From Planctomycetota bacterium (GTDB taxonomy: Bacteria > Planctomycetota > UBA8742 > UBA2392), in NCBI GenBank assembly GCA_016712285.1, contig JADJRK010000001.1:3720001-3784000 (forward strand): a DNA stretch of 64,000 bases, in the 5' to 3' direction. Position 1 is the first letter of the stretch; each line of letters begins with the position of its first letter. Shown in pieces: positions 7,308 to 16,740 of the stretch. The notes below the pieces were generated by a model. That model was not told the DNA's origin and did not search any database. It was given only the letters and a program-made list of their open reading frames with translations. Made by a program: the position numbers and the translations under genes.

Positions 7308-8610
7308 TGCGTTCGAACTGGGCGATGTCTTCGGGCTTCATGTACTCGCGTACGTCTTTGATCAGCATGTCCGGTGCTAGCCAGTTGACGCCCTGCACGT
7401 GCGAAAGCGCCGGCGGAACGTAGGTGCAGTAACTTTCGCTGGCCATGTAGTCGCCTGTGACTGCAAATGCGCGCGAACGCGCACCCCCGCAGACGTCGCG
7501 GTAGTCGCACGCCCAGCACTTGCCCTTGAGCTGGCTGAAATCGCGCATGCGCACCAGGTGCGGATTGTTGCGGTAGATATCGACAATCGACTGAGTCTTC
7601 ACGTTGCCGCACTTCAGGGGCAGGAAGCCGCTTGGGTACACCTCACCCACATGATCGATGAAGATGAACCCGTTGCCGTCGTTCACACCCCGCGCCGCCC
7701 GCCCGATTGCGTCGCCGCGCGACCAGCCGCCCGGCTTCATCGGCCGCATGACCCATGCCGGCGGGCCCTCTGTGTTTCGGTCTGCGGCGCTGCCGCCCTC
7801 TTTGCGCGGCTTGAGGTAGGCGCTGCTGTCGCCGGACATTCCCTGCTCGCGCTGGGCCTGCAGCACCACGCGGCGGTAGTGGGGGGCCGCGGTCGTCTTG
7901 AGGTCAAAGTCGGCTTTGCGGGCGGTTTCGTAAAGTTTGTGCAGGGCCACTTCGTACTGTTCGGGCGAAATCTCGTCTGTTTCTTCGCCGCGGCCCGTGG
8001 GCACCAGAAAGAACGCTGCCCACAGCGTCAGTCCGAGCTGCTGCATCAGTGCACACAGGTTGTCGATGTCGTTCATGTTCCAGCGCGAGATCGTGGTGTT
8101 GATCTGCACCGTCAGCCCCTCGGCCAGCGCGTCTTTGATTGCGCGAATCGTGTGGGCATATGAGCCGGGCTGGCGCCGGAAATTGTCGTGGATCTCGGCA
8201 GTTGACCCGTCAAGGCTGATGGCAAGCCGCGTCAAGCCGTGTTCTTTCATCTTGTGAATGGCTTCGCGGGTCAGCAGGCCAGTGGCGGAGGGCGTGACGG
8301 CAACGCGCAGCCCGACTTCGTCGGCGTGCTTGATGTAGTCGTAGACGTAGGGTGACTTCAACGGGTCGCCCCCGGTGATCACAAACAGCGGCGGCGCGGT
8401 GTCGCTGAACTTGCGCAGCTCATCGATCAGGGCAAAACCCTGCTCGCGCGTCAGTTCGTCGGGGTTGCGGTTGGGTATGGCTTCCGCACGGCAATGCACG
8501 CAGCGAAGGTCACACGCTCGCGTGATTTCCCAGATTGCGATGAACGGCGCTTTGCCGAAGTCGATGTCGAAGAAGTTCGGCTTGCTGCGATGCTCAGAAG
8601 TTGAGGCCAT
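7303..8610 (-). CDS. Radical SAM/SPASM protein, TIGR04053/AhbD-like
   Basis: A 435-residue radical SAM enzyme. The SAM-cluster cysteines are C33, C37 and C40 (ACDLRCVHC), and FVITGGDPL gives the GGD/GGE glycine motif. A C-terminal SPASM-like domain carries further Cys residues (KGKCWACDYRDVCGG, and a late Cys in SYCTYVPP) that should hold an auxiliary Fe-S cluster. The spacing and the IWEITRACDLRC start match the TIGR04053 family, relatives of the haem-biosynthesis protein AhbD and of peptide-modifying SPASM enzymes. The substrate cannot be told: no precursor peptide or haem-pathway gene is adjacent. The start MASTSEHRSK at 8610 is the first plausible ATG. The 3' end lies inside a REP-like palindrome that supplies the stop codon. 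Confidence 0.88.
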   Translation of the reverse strand: MASTSEHRSKPNFFDIDFGKAPFIAIWEITRACDLRCVHCRAEAIPNRNPDELTREQGFALIDELRKFSDTAPPLFVITGGDPLKSPYVYDYIKHADEVGLRVAVTPSATGLLTREAIHKMKEHGLTRLAISLDGSTAEIHDNFRRQPGSYAHTIRAIKDALAEGLTVQINTTISRWNMNDIDNLCALMQQLGLTLWAAFFLVPTGRGEETDEISPEQYEVALHKLYETARKADFDLKTTAAPHYRRVVLQAQREQGMSGDSSAYLKPRKEGGSAADRNTEGPPAWVMRPMKPGGWSRGDAIGRAARGVNDGNGFIFIDHVGEVYPSGFLPLKCGNVKTQSIVDIYRNNPHLVRMRDFSQLKGKCWACDYRDVCGGARSRAFAVTGDYMASESYCTYVPPALSHVQGVNWLAPDMLIKDVREYMKPEDIAQFERK

Positions 8611-8678
8611 CGATCACTCCCGCCGCATGATAGCCTAGCCACCAGATGCCGCCATGGCCCCGCCCGCTGTGGAAAAGC

Positions 8679-8706
8679 AACGACAGGCGCCGAGGCGCCT
8701 GTCGTT
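8679..8706 (-). terminator. Intrinsic terminator of the TIG-repeat surface protein gene
   Basis: A perfect 13-bp inverted repeat (AACGACAGGCGCC at 8679-8691 and its complement at 8694-8706) with a 2-base loop. Read leftward a TTTT run follows. It lies 17 bases past the stop of the gene at 8723. The stem shares GACAGGC with the REP-like palindromes, so it may be a distant relative. Confidence 0.75.
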
Positions 8707-8722
8707 CAGTGTAGCGTTCAGT

Positions 8723-11700
8723 CTATGACTCGGCGCGACGGCGTCGCAACACTGCTGCACAGGCCAGCAGGGCCAGAGCGCCCAGCAGCCATGCCGCGCC
8801 GCTGGTGCCGCTTGTGCAGCCGCCGCCTCCACCGCCGCCTCCACCACCGCCCCCGCCGGTGACACTGGCGCTGGTAACGGTGAGGGTAAGGTTGTTTGCG
8901 GTGCCGTGCGCTGTTGTCACGTTGATCGCGTGGGTGCCGGCAGGAGTAAATCCGGTCACGGTGGCAACGATCTGGGTCATGCTGTTGGACGTAATCTGTG
9001 CGTTGCCGCCACCGATCGAGACCGTGGCATTGCCGAGGCCGGTGCCGGTGATGGTAATCGACTGGCCTTGCACCACGCTGCCCGGAGCGACGTTGGTGGT
9101 GACAGGCGGGGCGCCGTTGACGGTGACCGAGGTGCTGTCGCTGCCATGGGCGGTGGTGACCTGTACGGTCTGTGCGCCGGTGGCCATGGTGTCGGGGATA
9201 CTTACGACGATTTGGGTCATCGTGTTGGATGTCGGGGTCAGGCTCACGCCGCCGACAGTCACGGACGTCGCGCTGCCGAGGCCGGTGCCGGTGATGGTCA
9301 AGGCCTGGTACCACTGGACCGGGTTGGGTGTGGCCGCCGTGATCGTGGGCGGCAACGCGTTCACAGTCACGGACAGCGTGTTGTTGGTGCCGCCTGCCGT
9401 GGTTACCACAATCGTCTGCGAGCCGGTGGGGGTGCTGAAGTCCACGGTGACTTCGACAGACGTGGTGCTGATCGTGCCGAGCGCCTGGGTCACGCCGCCG
9501 ATGGTGACGGACGACGTGGTCGCCAGGTAGTTGCCAGTGATCGTCAGCAGCTGGCTCCAAGTCACCGGGTCAGGCGCGGCGCTGGTCACAACCGGCGCTA
9601 CGCTGTTTACAGTGACGGTCTGGCTGTTGTTGCTGCCGGCCGGGGTGGTGAGGATAATGGTTTGGCTGCCGGTTGGCGTGCCGTCGGCGACTGTCACCTG
9701 AACTTGGGTCGTGTTGGCCGAGGTGATCGCAGCGGCCGTGCCGCCAATGGTGACGGACGTTGTGCCGGCGAGGAAGTTGCCGTTGATAGTCAAGGTCGCA
9801 AGCCAGTTTACCGGGTTGGGCGAAACGGAACTAATGGTCGGCGCAACGCCGTTCACCGTTACTGTCTGAGTGTTGCTCGTGCCTCCTGACGTGGTGACGA
9901 CGATGGTCTGCGAACCAGTCGGCGTGGTCGGTGCGACAGTCACTGAAACGCTCGTGGTTGCCGCGCTGCCAATTGCAGCTGCGACTCCACCGATTGTGAC
10001 CGAAGACGTAGTGGCGAGGTAGTTGCCCGTTATGGTCAGTGTCTGACTCCAGTCCACGGGGTCGGGCGCAGCTGAGGTAACCGATGGGGCCACGCTGTTC
10101 ACGGTTACGCTGAGCGAACTCGTAGTTCCTATCGAATTAGTTACTGCAATGGTCTGGGAACCGGTCGAAGTGCTGTCGCTGACAGTAACCTGAACCGAAG
10201 TGGAAGTCGTGTTTGTGATCGCTGCAGTGGTTCCGCCAATTGTTACGGCGCTGGTGCTGGAAAGATTCGACCCGGCGATGGTGAGGGTCGCGAGCCAACT
10301 GACTGGGTCGGGCGTGGCACTCGTGAGCACAGGGGCTGCGCCATTGACCGTTACGGTCTGGGTCGTGTCCGTGCCCCCGGCGGTGGTAACGGATACGACA
10401 CGTCCTGCGCCTGTTGGGGTCGTATCTGCGACCACCACCTCAATCTGCGTTGCCGTGTTGGTCGAGATCGCTGCAGCGGTTCCACCGATGGTCACAGCCG
10501 TAGCACTTCCCAAGTTAGTGCCCGTAATAGTCAGTGTCTGGCTCCAACTCACGGGGTTGGGAGAGACGCTGGTAACTGACGGCGGCTGAGAGTTCGTGTA
10601 GATGACTTCAAACTTCGGACGCTCCGTAGTGGTGGCGTCATCGCTGGAGCGATGATATGCGACGCAGTTCGTGTTTGTGGTGTTGTACACGCGGAATCCA
10701 TTGTTCGTGGCGGATCCCGATACCCAGGACTGCACCAGCGTTCCCATTCCCGTGTACGTGCGCCACTGGGCGGGGGCGCCATTCGTGTAGGTCAGTGAAG
10801 TCGCCGACGAACCTGCAACTGTGGGCTTCGTGCTCCAGGTTACGGTGGACTCCACCCAGTTTGCAGTCACTTGGGTGATGGTGAATATGTGGCCGGTAAC
10901 CGTGTTGGTGCGGTGATACGCTTCGAATTGCGAGGAAGTGACGGTCGACGTCGTCGGAATCGAACTGAGGTCGAACTTCACAAATGCTTCCAAGATCGTG
11001 TTGCTTCCCCAGTTGGTCGTCAGATCCTGATAGCTCCCATAGTTGGAGGAAGGTCCACCGTCTCGTACTTGGGCGTCAATACCTGTGGCACCATCCGGTT
11101 GCACAGAGAGTGTGGGGTCGATGCGCACCGGCCACTGGCGCTGTGCGTCGAGCAACCACGCGGTCGAAACCTTCATGCCGAGATGCAGAACGGCGCCGTC
11201 CAGGCGCCAAGCCAACTCGCCGTTGAACACTTCGCCTGCGGCATCAAAGGCGTCCACGGCACCCAACTCGTAAATGCACTCGCCGTACTCGTTCAACAGG
11301 CGCAGCTTCCGATTGCTTTCATGCGCTGACCAACCGGCGGGCACGTCCAGAGTGTATTCTCCGGCAACGAACTCGCTGGCTTCATACCCGGCCAGTCCGT
11401 TGCGGTAGACCACCATGTTGTGCTTGACCATGTCGGGCCCGAGCACGTACTCGTCCGTGACACCGTTGTACAGGCCCGGGTAGAACACCGTCTTCTCGCC
11501 TTCCTGTTGCGCAAACGCGCGCCAGGGCGTGACAGCGTTCAGCATTGAGCCGTCTGCCGCATAGCCGGCAAACTGCGCCGGGCGCAGAGTGACAGCCGGC
11601 TGGTTGTGGCCTGCAAATCGAACGCCATCGGCGATCGCGTCTGGAAAGCGCGAAGTCAGGCCGTTGTCGAGGTTCTTGTACGCGTACTCGACGTCGCGTT

Positions 11701-11932
11701 GAAGCGTTTCGTCGATAACGTGCCAGTTGCCGTCCGCATCCTGGTAGTTGTGCGGCTTGATGGTCAAGACGGCCCGCAGGCTGCCGTCGGGCATCCGATA
11801 GTGTGTCGCCACGCGTGTGCGCGACGCGACCGGCAGGCCGTACTCGGCGCCGGGCGCCTGGGCCTGTGCCGAAAGGCCGCATACGCCAACCACGGTGACG
11901 GCCATCGCCGCCAGGCAAGTCAGGTATCTCAT
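8723..11932 (-). CDS. Large exported protein: DNRLRE domain, seven IPT/TIG repeats, Cys-helix-Arg C-terminal anchor
   Basis: A 1069-residue exported protein. It opens with a signal peptide (MRYLTCLAAMAVTVVGVCGL) preceded by a GGGGAGG site; a GTG at 11944 is less likely. Residues to about 270 are a conserved N-terminal region without a domain I recognise. A DNRLRE-type beta domain follows (about 285-440: DAQVRDGGPSSNYG, then FVKFDLSSIP). Seven IPT/TIG immunoglobulin-like repeats of about 82 residues (DNA about 8880-10590) each begin like PxVTSxxPxPVxWxQxLTITG. A 13-Gly run, a single Cys, a hydrophobic helix (WLLGALALLACAAVL) and RRRR end the chain. That C-terminus resembles MYXO-CTERM-type sorting signals and recurs in three nearby genes. 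The likely role is adhesion or surface structure; the ligand is unknown. Confidence 0.85.
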   Translation of the reverse strand: MRYLTCLAAMAVTVVGVCGLSAQAQAPGAEYGLPVASRTRVATHYRMPDGSLRAVLTIKPHNYQDADGNWHVIDETLQRDVEYAYKNLDNGLTSRFPDAIADGVRFAGHNQPAVTLRPAQFAGYAADGSMLNAVTPWRAFAQQEGEKTVFYPGLYNGVTDEYVLGPDMVKHNMVVYRNGLAGYEASEFVAGEYTLDVPAGWSAHESNRKLRLLNEYGECIYELGAVDAFDAAGEVFNGELAWRLDGAVLHLGMKVSTAWLLDAQRQWPVRIDPTLSVQPDGATGIDAQVRDGGPSSNYGSYQDLTTNWGSNTILEAFVKFDLSSIPTTSTVTSSQFEAYHRTNTVTGHIFTITQVTANWVESTVTWSTKPTVAGSSATSLTYTNGAPAQWRTYTGMGTLVQSWVSGSATNNGFRVYNTTNTNCVAYHRSSDDATTTERPKFEVIYTNSQPPSVTSVSPNPVSWSQTLTITGTNLGSATAVTIGGTAAAISTNTATQIEVVVADTTPTGAGRVVSVTTAGGTDTTQTVTVNGAAPVLTSATPDPVSWLATLTIAGSNLSSTSAVTIGGTTAAITNTTSTSVQVTVSDSTSTGSQTIAVTNSIGTTSSLSVTVNSVAPSVTSAAPDPVDWSQTLTITGNYLATTSSVTIGGVAAAIGSAATTSVSVTVAPTTPTGSQTIVVTTSGGTSNTQTVTVNGVAPTISSVSPNPVNWLATLTINGNFLAGTTSVTIGGTAAAITSANTTQVQVTVADGTPTGSQTIILTTPAGSNNSQTVTVNSVAPVVTSAAPDPVTWSQLLTITGNYLATTSSVTIGGVTQALGTISTTSVEVTVDFSTPTGSQTIVVTTAGGTNNTLSVTVNALPPTITAATPNPVQWYQALTITGTGLGSATSVTVGGVSLTPTSNTMTQIVVSIPDTMATGAQTVQVTTAHGSDSTSVTVNGAPPVTTNVAPGSVVQGQSITITGTGLGNATVSIGGGNAQITSNSMTQIVATVTGFTPAGTHAINVTTAHGTANNLTLTVTSASVTGGGGGGGGGGGGGCTSGTSGAAWLLGALALLACAAVLRRRRAES

Positions 11933-12209
11933 GTTCCTCCCCACAAAAAAGAAGCGCTACCCGGCCAGTGTGAAACTGCTTAGACCACTGCCAGTGAGCC
12001 TTCAGGCAGTTGCACGTGCGGTGGACAAGCAATTCAATGCTAATGAAGTAACATTAAAGCACTTACCACGATTGGATGCGATAGGTTTGTTCGTACATCC
12101 ATGCAGTGCAAGCTAGGCAAAAATGTCGTAACTGTTGCAGAGCAATGAAGTTGGGCTGTGGGAGTATCAAGCGGGTGGGACCTGACTTGGCAAGGCTCTT
12201 GAGAACTAC

Positions 12210-12842
12210 ATGAGACTCGTCTGCATTAGTGACACCCATGGGCGCCACGATCGCCTGGAGCTTCCTCCGGGTGATGTGCTCATTCATGCCGGTGACTTCT
12301 GCGGCGTGGGTGATGCTGATGATGTTGCCGGCTTCGCCCTGTGGTTTCACAGCCAACCATTTGCGCAGCGGATTGTCGTGGCGGGCAACCACGACCTGCT
12401 GTTCGAACATGTGCCCGAGATCGCTGAAGACATTCTGCGCCAGGCCTGTCCTGGCGTTCACTACCTGCGTGACAGCGGCATAGAGATCGATGGCGTGCGC
12501 TTCTGGGGCTCCCCGTGGCAGCCACGTTTCATGAATTGGGCGTTCAACCTCGAGCGAGGCGAGCCCCTGCGCCAGGTGTGGGCGCAGGTACCCGACGGAA
12601 TCGACGTGCTGATCACTCACGGTCCGCCCCACGGCATCCTGGACAAAACCCGCCACGGGGACCTGGTCGGCTGTGAAGAGTTGCGGGCCGCGCTGCCGCG
12701 CATCAAGCCGCGGGTCCACATCTTCGGGCACATTCACGAGGGCGCCGGCCAGTTAAAGGCAGGAGGCGTCCACTTCGTGAACGCCTCGAGCCTTGATGCA
12801 ACGTACAGCACCATGCATCCGGTCATGATTGTTGAACTCTAG
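12210..12842 (+). CDS. Calcineurin-like metallophosphoesterase (MPPED-like)
   Basis: A 210-residue cytoplasmic enzyme with the complete metallophosphoesterase motif set: D8-x-H10 (ISDTHG), G28-D29 (HAGDF), G59-N-H-D62, H137-G-P and G173-H-I-H176. Together these residues bind two metal ions and catalyse phosphoester hydrolysis. The compact length and the order of motifs fit the MPPED1/2-like group. Substrate unknown, probably a phosphodiester. The ATG at 12210 directly starts the first strand (MRLVCISDTHG). The stop codon overlaps that of the convergent beta-helix gene: both use the four-base CTAG at 12839-12842. Confidence 0.9.
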   Translation: MRLVCISDTHGRHDRLELPPGDVLIHAGDFCGVGDADDVAGFALWFHSQPFAQRIVVAGNHDLLFEHVPEIAEDILRQACPGVHYLRDSGIEIDGVRFWGSPWQPRFMNWAFNLERGEPLRQVWAQVPDGIDVLITHGPPHGILDKTRHGDLVGCEELRAALPRIKPRVHIFGHIHEGAGQLKAGGVHFVNASSLDATYSTMHPVMIVEL

Positions 12843-14707
12843 GCGCGTCGCAAACGAACCACCAACCCAAGCGTGGCCAGCAGCCCCAGCAACGCCAGCC
12901 AGTTGAAGCCGCCTGCGCTGGTGCTGCAGCGCGCGTCACCTTCTGCGCCTGCATTGCCGCCGGTGTTGGGTGGTGATGCGCCGAACTCGTAGCTGCCGGC
13001 GTCGGCAACACCCTGGTCGCGGACGGCATTGCGCTGGTCAGTTGAAGGAACGCCGACTGCGCCGCCCATGTTGATGGCGGGACTGCCGGCCAGCAGCGCG
13101 TGCGTTGGCGTCGGGCCGCCGTTGGTGGTCAGGCTTGCCAGCATCGCGTTCAGCGGTGTGCCTACGGATCCGACCTGGTTGCCGTTGGTGCCGTTGACTG
13201 CAACCGCTGCGGGGTCCTGGATGCCAACCACACTGTTCTGGATCGTCATGCTGCCCTGCGCGTCGATGTCGGCGGACGCGCCGCTGCCGGTGTTGCCCGC
13301 GACAATGCTGCCGATGATCGTGAGCGTGCCGGACGTGCGATACACGCCGCCCCATGTGGCGCCTGTGTTGGCGGTGATCGTGCTGAAGCTGATCTGCATC
13401 ACGGCGCCGGAGTTGTCGATGCCACCCGTGGCGGTCCCGCCGTCATTGCCGCTGATTGTGCTGTTCTGGATGATGAACGACGGGGTGCCAATGGCTGAGA
13501 TGCCGCTGCCGGTGCAGCCGCTGATCGTGCTGCGGATGAGCTGCACGTTGTCGCTTCCTTCATTGTGGATGCCTCCGCCGCTGTCGCCTGCGGTGCACTG
13601 GTCAATGTGCGACTCGATCAGGTTGAAAATCGCATCCACGGCAATTGCCCCGCCGAACGAGAAACCGCTTGCGCTGGCAGCTGAGCACAGCTCGATCACC
13701 GCGAGTCGCAACTCAACGGTGACGCCAGAGCCGGCGTCGCTGTGCAGGCCGCCGCCGCCCGCCTCGCCGCTGCTGCCGCCCGCGCCGGGGGCGCCCCCGG
13801 TTGCGCTGCAACTGGCAATTTCCAGGCGCTGCGCGTCGATGGCTGCAAGCGCGCGGATGCCGCCGCCGTATGCTCGCCCACCCTCGGCTGCGGCGGTTGT
13901 GGTGATGCCGCCGGTTGCGCTGCTTGCGGTGATCACGACGTCGTCGAGGTCCAGCACCGAGTCGGCATAGATCGCACCGCCAGCCGCCTGTCCGCCGCTG
14001 CCGCTGGTGGTGGTGTCGCCGCCGGTGGCTGCGCAATTCTGGAATGTGCTGAGAGAGAAGCGCCCCACACCATTGGACAAGAAGATGGCGCCGCCCTGGC
14101 CCGCGCCGCCGTTGCCGGTTGTGCCATTGCCGCCATCGGCGCTGCACCCGTCAAACAGCGAGTTTGTCACCCACAATTCGGCGACAAGTGGCTCGTGATA
14201 GATGGCGCCGCCGCGCCCGGCCACGCCCGGGCCGCTGCCTGAGCTTGCGCCAACGGCATGGCAGTTGTTGAAGGCAACGTCGCTGATGACGGTCCAGCCG
14301 CGCGAGAAAATCGCGCCACCGTCGCCGTCGGCCAAGGCGTTGGCCAACGTCATGCGCGAGATGGCCATGTACGTACCCAGTTGCGAGTCGATAATCCGGA
14401 GCGTGTTGGCGCCGCTTACCGTAAGCAGTGTGCGGCCGGGGCCGATGATGCTGAGGCCCTCGGTAACCTGCGGCAACGAGGTCGCCAGCGTGATTGTGCC
14501 CGTTACTCCTGACTGAAAGCGAATCTCGTCAGGTACCGACACCATGCTGACCACCTGGTTCGGCAGGGCGTTGGCGTCGATGATTGCCTGGCGCAGGCTG
14601 CCGGCGCCCGAGTCGGCCACGGTCGTGACCGTGAACTGGTTCTGTGCAAGAAGCGGCAGACCGCTGACCGCAAATATCAACACGCAGAGCCATCTGGTCG
14701 TTGCCAT
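12839..14707 (-). CDS. Exported right-handed beta-helix protein (choice-of-anchor Q type) with Cys-helix-Arg C-terminus
   Basis: A 622-residue secreted protein. The start ATG at 14707 has an AAGGA-type site and a signal peptide (MATTRWLCVLIFAVSGL). Directly after it comes FTVTTVADSGAGSLRQAI, a common N-terminal motif of large bacterial parallel beta-helix proteins. The body is built of repeated short strands with GGAI and Gly/Ser/Asn turns (parallel beta-helix, about 90-500). A GGPTPTHALLAGSPAI and DQRNAVRDQGVADAGSYEF segment marks the choice-of-anchor Q domain. It ends with Cys, a hydrophobic helix (WLALLGLLATLGLVV) and RLRR. It is a paralog of the next gene (14775-16640). Surface display is likely; function unknown. 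The stop overlaps that of the convergent phosphoesterase. Confidence 0.88.
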   Translation of the reverse strand: MATTRWLCVLIFAVSGLPLLAQNQFTVTTVADSGAGSLRQAIIDANALPNQVVSMVSVPDEIRFQSGVTGTITLATSLPQVTEGLSIIGPGRTLLTVSGANTLRIIDSQLGTYMAISRMTLANALADGDGGAIFSRGWTVISDVAFNNCHAVGASSGSGPGVAGRGGAIYHEPLVAELWVTNSLFDGCSADGGNGTTGNGGAGQGGAIFLSNGVGRFSLSTFQNCAATGGDTTTSGSGGQAAGGAIYADSVLDLDDVVITASSATGGITTTAAAEGGRAYGGGIRALAAIDAQRLEIASCSATGGAPGAGGSSGEAGGGGLHSDAGSGVTVELRLAVIELCSAASASGFSFGGAIAVDAIFNLIESHIDQCTAGDSGGGIHNEGSDNVQLIRSTISGCTGSGISAIGTPSFIIQNSTISGNDGGTATGGIDNSGAVMQISFSTITANTGATWGGVYRTSGTLTIIGSIVAGNTGSGASADIDAQGSMTIQNSVVGIQDPAAVAVNGTNGNQVGSVGTPLNAMLASLTTNGGPTPTHALLAGSPAINMGGAVGVPSTDQRNAVRDQGVADAGSYEFGASPPNTGGNAGAEGDARCSTSAGGFNWLALLGLLATLGLVVRLRRA

Positions 14708-14774
14708 GGTTCCCGTCCTTTCGAAACGCGGGCTATCAGCCCCGTGAGCGATCACTGGCGTCGAATATCGATTG

Positions 14775-16640
14775 TTACAAATCTACCACTGCCGCTTTCG
14801 CGTCGCCCGGAATTTTCCTGCGCCGCAGCCACACCACGCCACCCATGACCAGCAACAGGCCCAGTGGCCAGCTTGCCGCGCCCGGCTTGGCTGCGCATTG
14901 CAGGTCATCGTCGTCGCCGTCGCCCCCGTCGGTCAGCTTGATTGCCAGGGTGCGAGTGGTCGAGGTGTCATCGCCGCCGTTGGCTGTCCCGCCGTTGTCA
15001 ACCAGGTACACGTTGAAGAAGTAAGTTCCCGACTCGCCTTCTTCAGGGCGAAACGACAGGTCCCCCGTCGTGCTGTTGATGCTGGGACCATCCTTGAAAG
15101 CTGTCCGGCTGCCAGTCACGAAGAACGTGAGCGTCTGCCCGCTTTCCCAGGGCGCGCCTGCGGTGATGTTGGTGGCCCAGGCCGCAACCACGCGGGTTTC
15201 GCCGTCAGTCTTCTCGGACACGCTGCCGCCCGCCGTGAAGTCCGGTTGCTGATTGGTGATGAACTCAATGGCGCCGATGTCCGGGATGCCGCCGAACAAC
15301 CGGTTCGCACCACGCTGGTCATCAATCGGCGCGCTGATGCCGCCGCGGTCGATTGCAAAGCTGCCCCATACGGGCGCGTGGCCCCAGGTGAAGCTGCCCA
15401 TGGCCTGAAGCGTGTCAAGCCCGGGGTTAATGGGGTTGAGGGCATTGCCTACCAGCAGACTGACGGTGAAACCGGTACTGCCCGTGTCATCGCCGACCAG
15501 GTTGTTGTCCAAATCGCTGAATGTGCCGGAGGCATCGGGCGATACTCCAGTGTTGCCCGCGACAATGCAGCCCTCGAGTTCCAACGCGCCGCCAGTCAAC
15601 TCAATGCCGCCAGCGACCGCGCCTGAGTTCAAGTAAATCGTGCAATACTCAAGCGTTGACGTGAACCCCGTGGAGTCCAGCCATAGGCCGCCATTGTCCA
15701 CGCCCTGGTTGCTGCTGAGGGTGCAGTTCTGCATGAACAACGGGCCGGTCTTGCGGATCGCAACGCCGACGCTGTTGCGCACACTGCTGCGAAACAGCAG
15801 GTTACCCCCGGACAGGTTCAAGGTACCGCCATCTACGGCTGCCGTTGCACCCTGGGTGGCGCAGCCCGATACATCACTGTCGTACAGGTACACAGAAGCG
15901 GTCGCGAAAATCGCGCCGCCTTCGGCAGTGCCGTCTATGCCGCCGCCGCCGACGGAGTCGCCGGCTTGTGCCACGCAGCCTGAAATCTGGCTGTTGCGAA
16001 GCATCATCAAGCCACTGGAGTGCGTCACCGCGCCACCCCGGCCGTCGCCGCCCAAAGCCATTGCAAAAGAAGTGCCGCCGCCGGTTGCTGAGCAGTCGAC
16101 GATTGCCACGCCATCCAGCGTAAGGTCCCCTGCGCTGAAGATTGCGCCACCGGTAGCGTCTTCGCCGGCCATTGTGGTGCCCCCGTCGAAGCCCACGGCG
16201 TTGCAGTCGGCGATGATGCAGTCGAGAACGGTCAGTGTCCCAGTGTGGCGGATGCACCCGCCTTCCACGGTGGTGCCCGCAGTGCCCACGACACGTCCAT
16301 CCAGCATCCACAGGTGACTGATTTCGACAGTGGCGGCTGTGATCGTGAAAATCCGAAATGCTGCAGCAGCCGCGTTGCGGCGAAGAATCAGGTCGTTGCT
16401 TGAGGGGCCCGTGATCGTCAAGTCGTCGGAGATGTCCGGCAGCGCGGTCTGAAGCGTGATCGTGCCGGGCAGGTTGATCGATGTCGCGAACACGATTTCG
16501 TCCGCCCCGGCTGCGGCGTTGGCTTGGGTAATCGCATCGCGCAGAGTGCCCGCGCCGCTGTCGGCCAGGCTTGTGACGGTGAACGTTGCAGCGTTAAGCG
16601 CGCCTGCAATCAGCACGCACAGCAGTAGCAGGATTTTCAT
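14775..16640 (-). CDS. Exported right-handed beta-helix protein with Cys-helix-Arg C-terminus (paralog)
   Basis: A 621-residue paralog of the downstream gene, in the same orientation and 67 bases away, so probably co-transcribed. Start ATG 16640 has GGAG at 16647-16650 and a signal peptide (MKILLLLCVLIAGALNA). FTVTSLADSGAGTLRDAI opens the mature protein, and beta-helix repeats with GGAIF and GGGI turns run to about 470. A DQRGANRLFGGIPDIGAIEF choice-of-anchor Q motif follows. A cadherin/Ig-like segment (about 480-580) and an Asp-rich linker lead to Cys, a hydrophobic helix (WPLGLLLVMGGVVWL) and RRRK. Unlike the other three anchor proteins, a 12-residue tail extends past the Arg cluster. Function unknown. 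Confidence 0.87.
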   Translation of the reverse strand: MKILLLLCVLIAGALNAATFTVTSLADSGAGTLRDAITQANAAAGADEIVFATSINLPGTITLQTALPDISDDLTITGPSSNDLILRRNAAAAAFRIFTITAATVEISHLWMLDGRVVGTAGTTVEGGCIRHTGTLTVLDCIIADCNAVGFDGGTTMAGEDATGGAIFSAGDLTLDGVAIVDCSATGGGTSFAMALGGDGRGGAVTHSSGLMMLRNSQISGCVAQAGDSVGGGGIDGTAEGGAIFATASVYLYDSDVSGCATQGATAAVDGGTLNLSGGNLLFRSSVRNSVGVAIRKTGPLFMQNCTLSSNQGVDNGGLWLDSTGFTSTLEYCTIYLNSGAVAGGIELTGGALELEGCIVAGNTGVSPDASGTFSDLDNNLVGDDTGSTGFTVSLLVGNALNPINPGLDTLQAMGSFTWGHAPVWGSFAIDRGGISAPIDDQRGANRLFGGIPDIGAIEFITNQQPDFTAGGSVSEKTDGETRVVAAWATNITAGAPWESGQTLTFFVTGSRTAFKDGPSINSTTGDLSFRPEEGESGTYFFNVYLVDNGGTANGGDDTSTTRTLAIKLTDGGDGDDDDLQCAAKPGAASWPLGLLLVMGGVVWLRRRKIPGDAKAAVVDL

Positions 16641-16740
16641 CGTTCGCTCCTGACAAATGCAAATCATCCGCCTGCCCCGGTGGCGGATGTCTCCTACGCA
16701 AGGAACAGTGTTACGACGGCATCCGTGTGGTCAAGCCGAT

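Noticed and set aside
8805..9530. Plus-strand proline/valine-rich open frame of 241 codons
   Set aside because: It is the antisense of the TIG-repeat protein and its poly-Gly linker (read as poly-Pro), a composition effect of the repeats.
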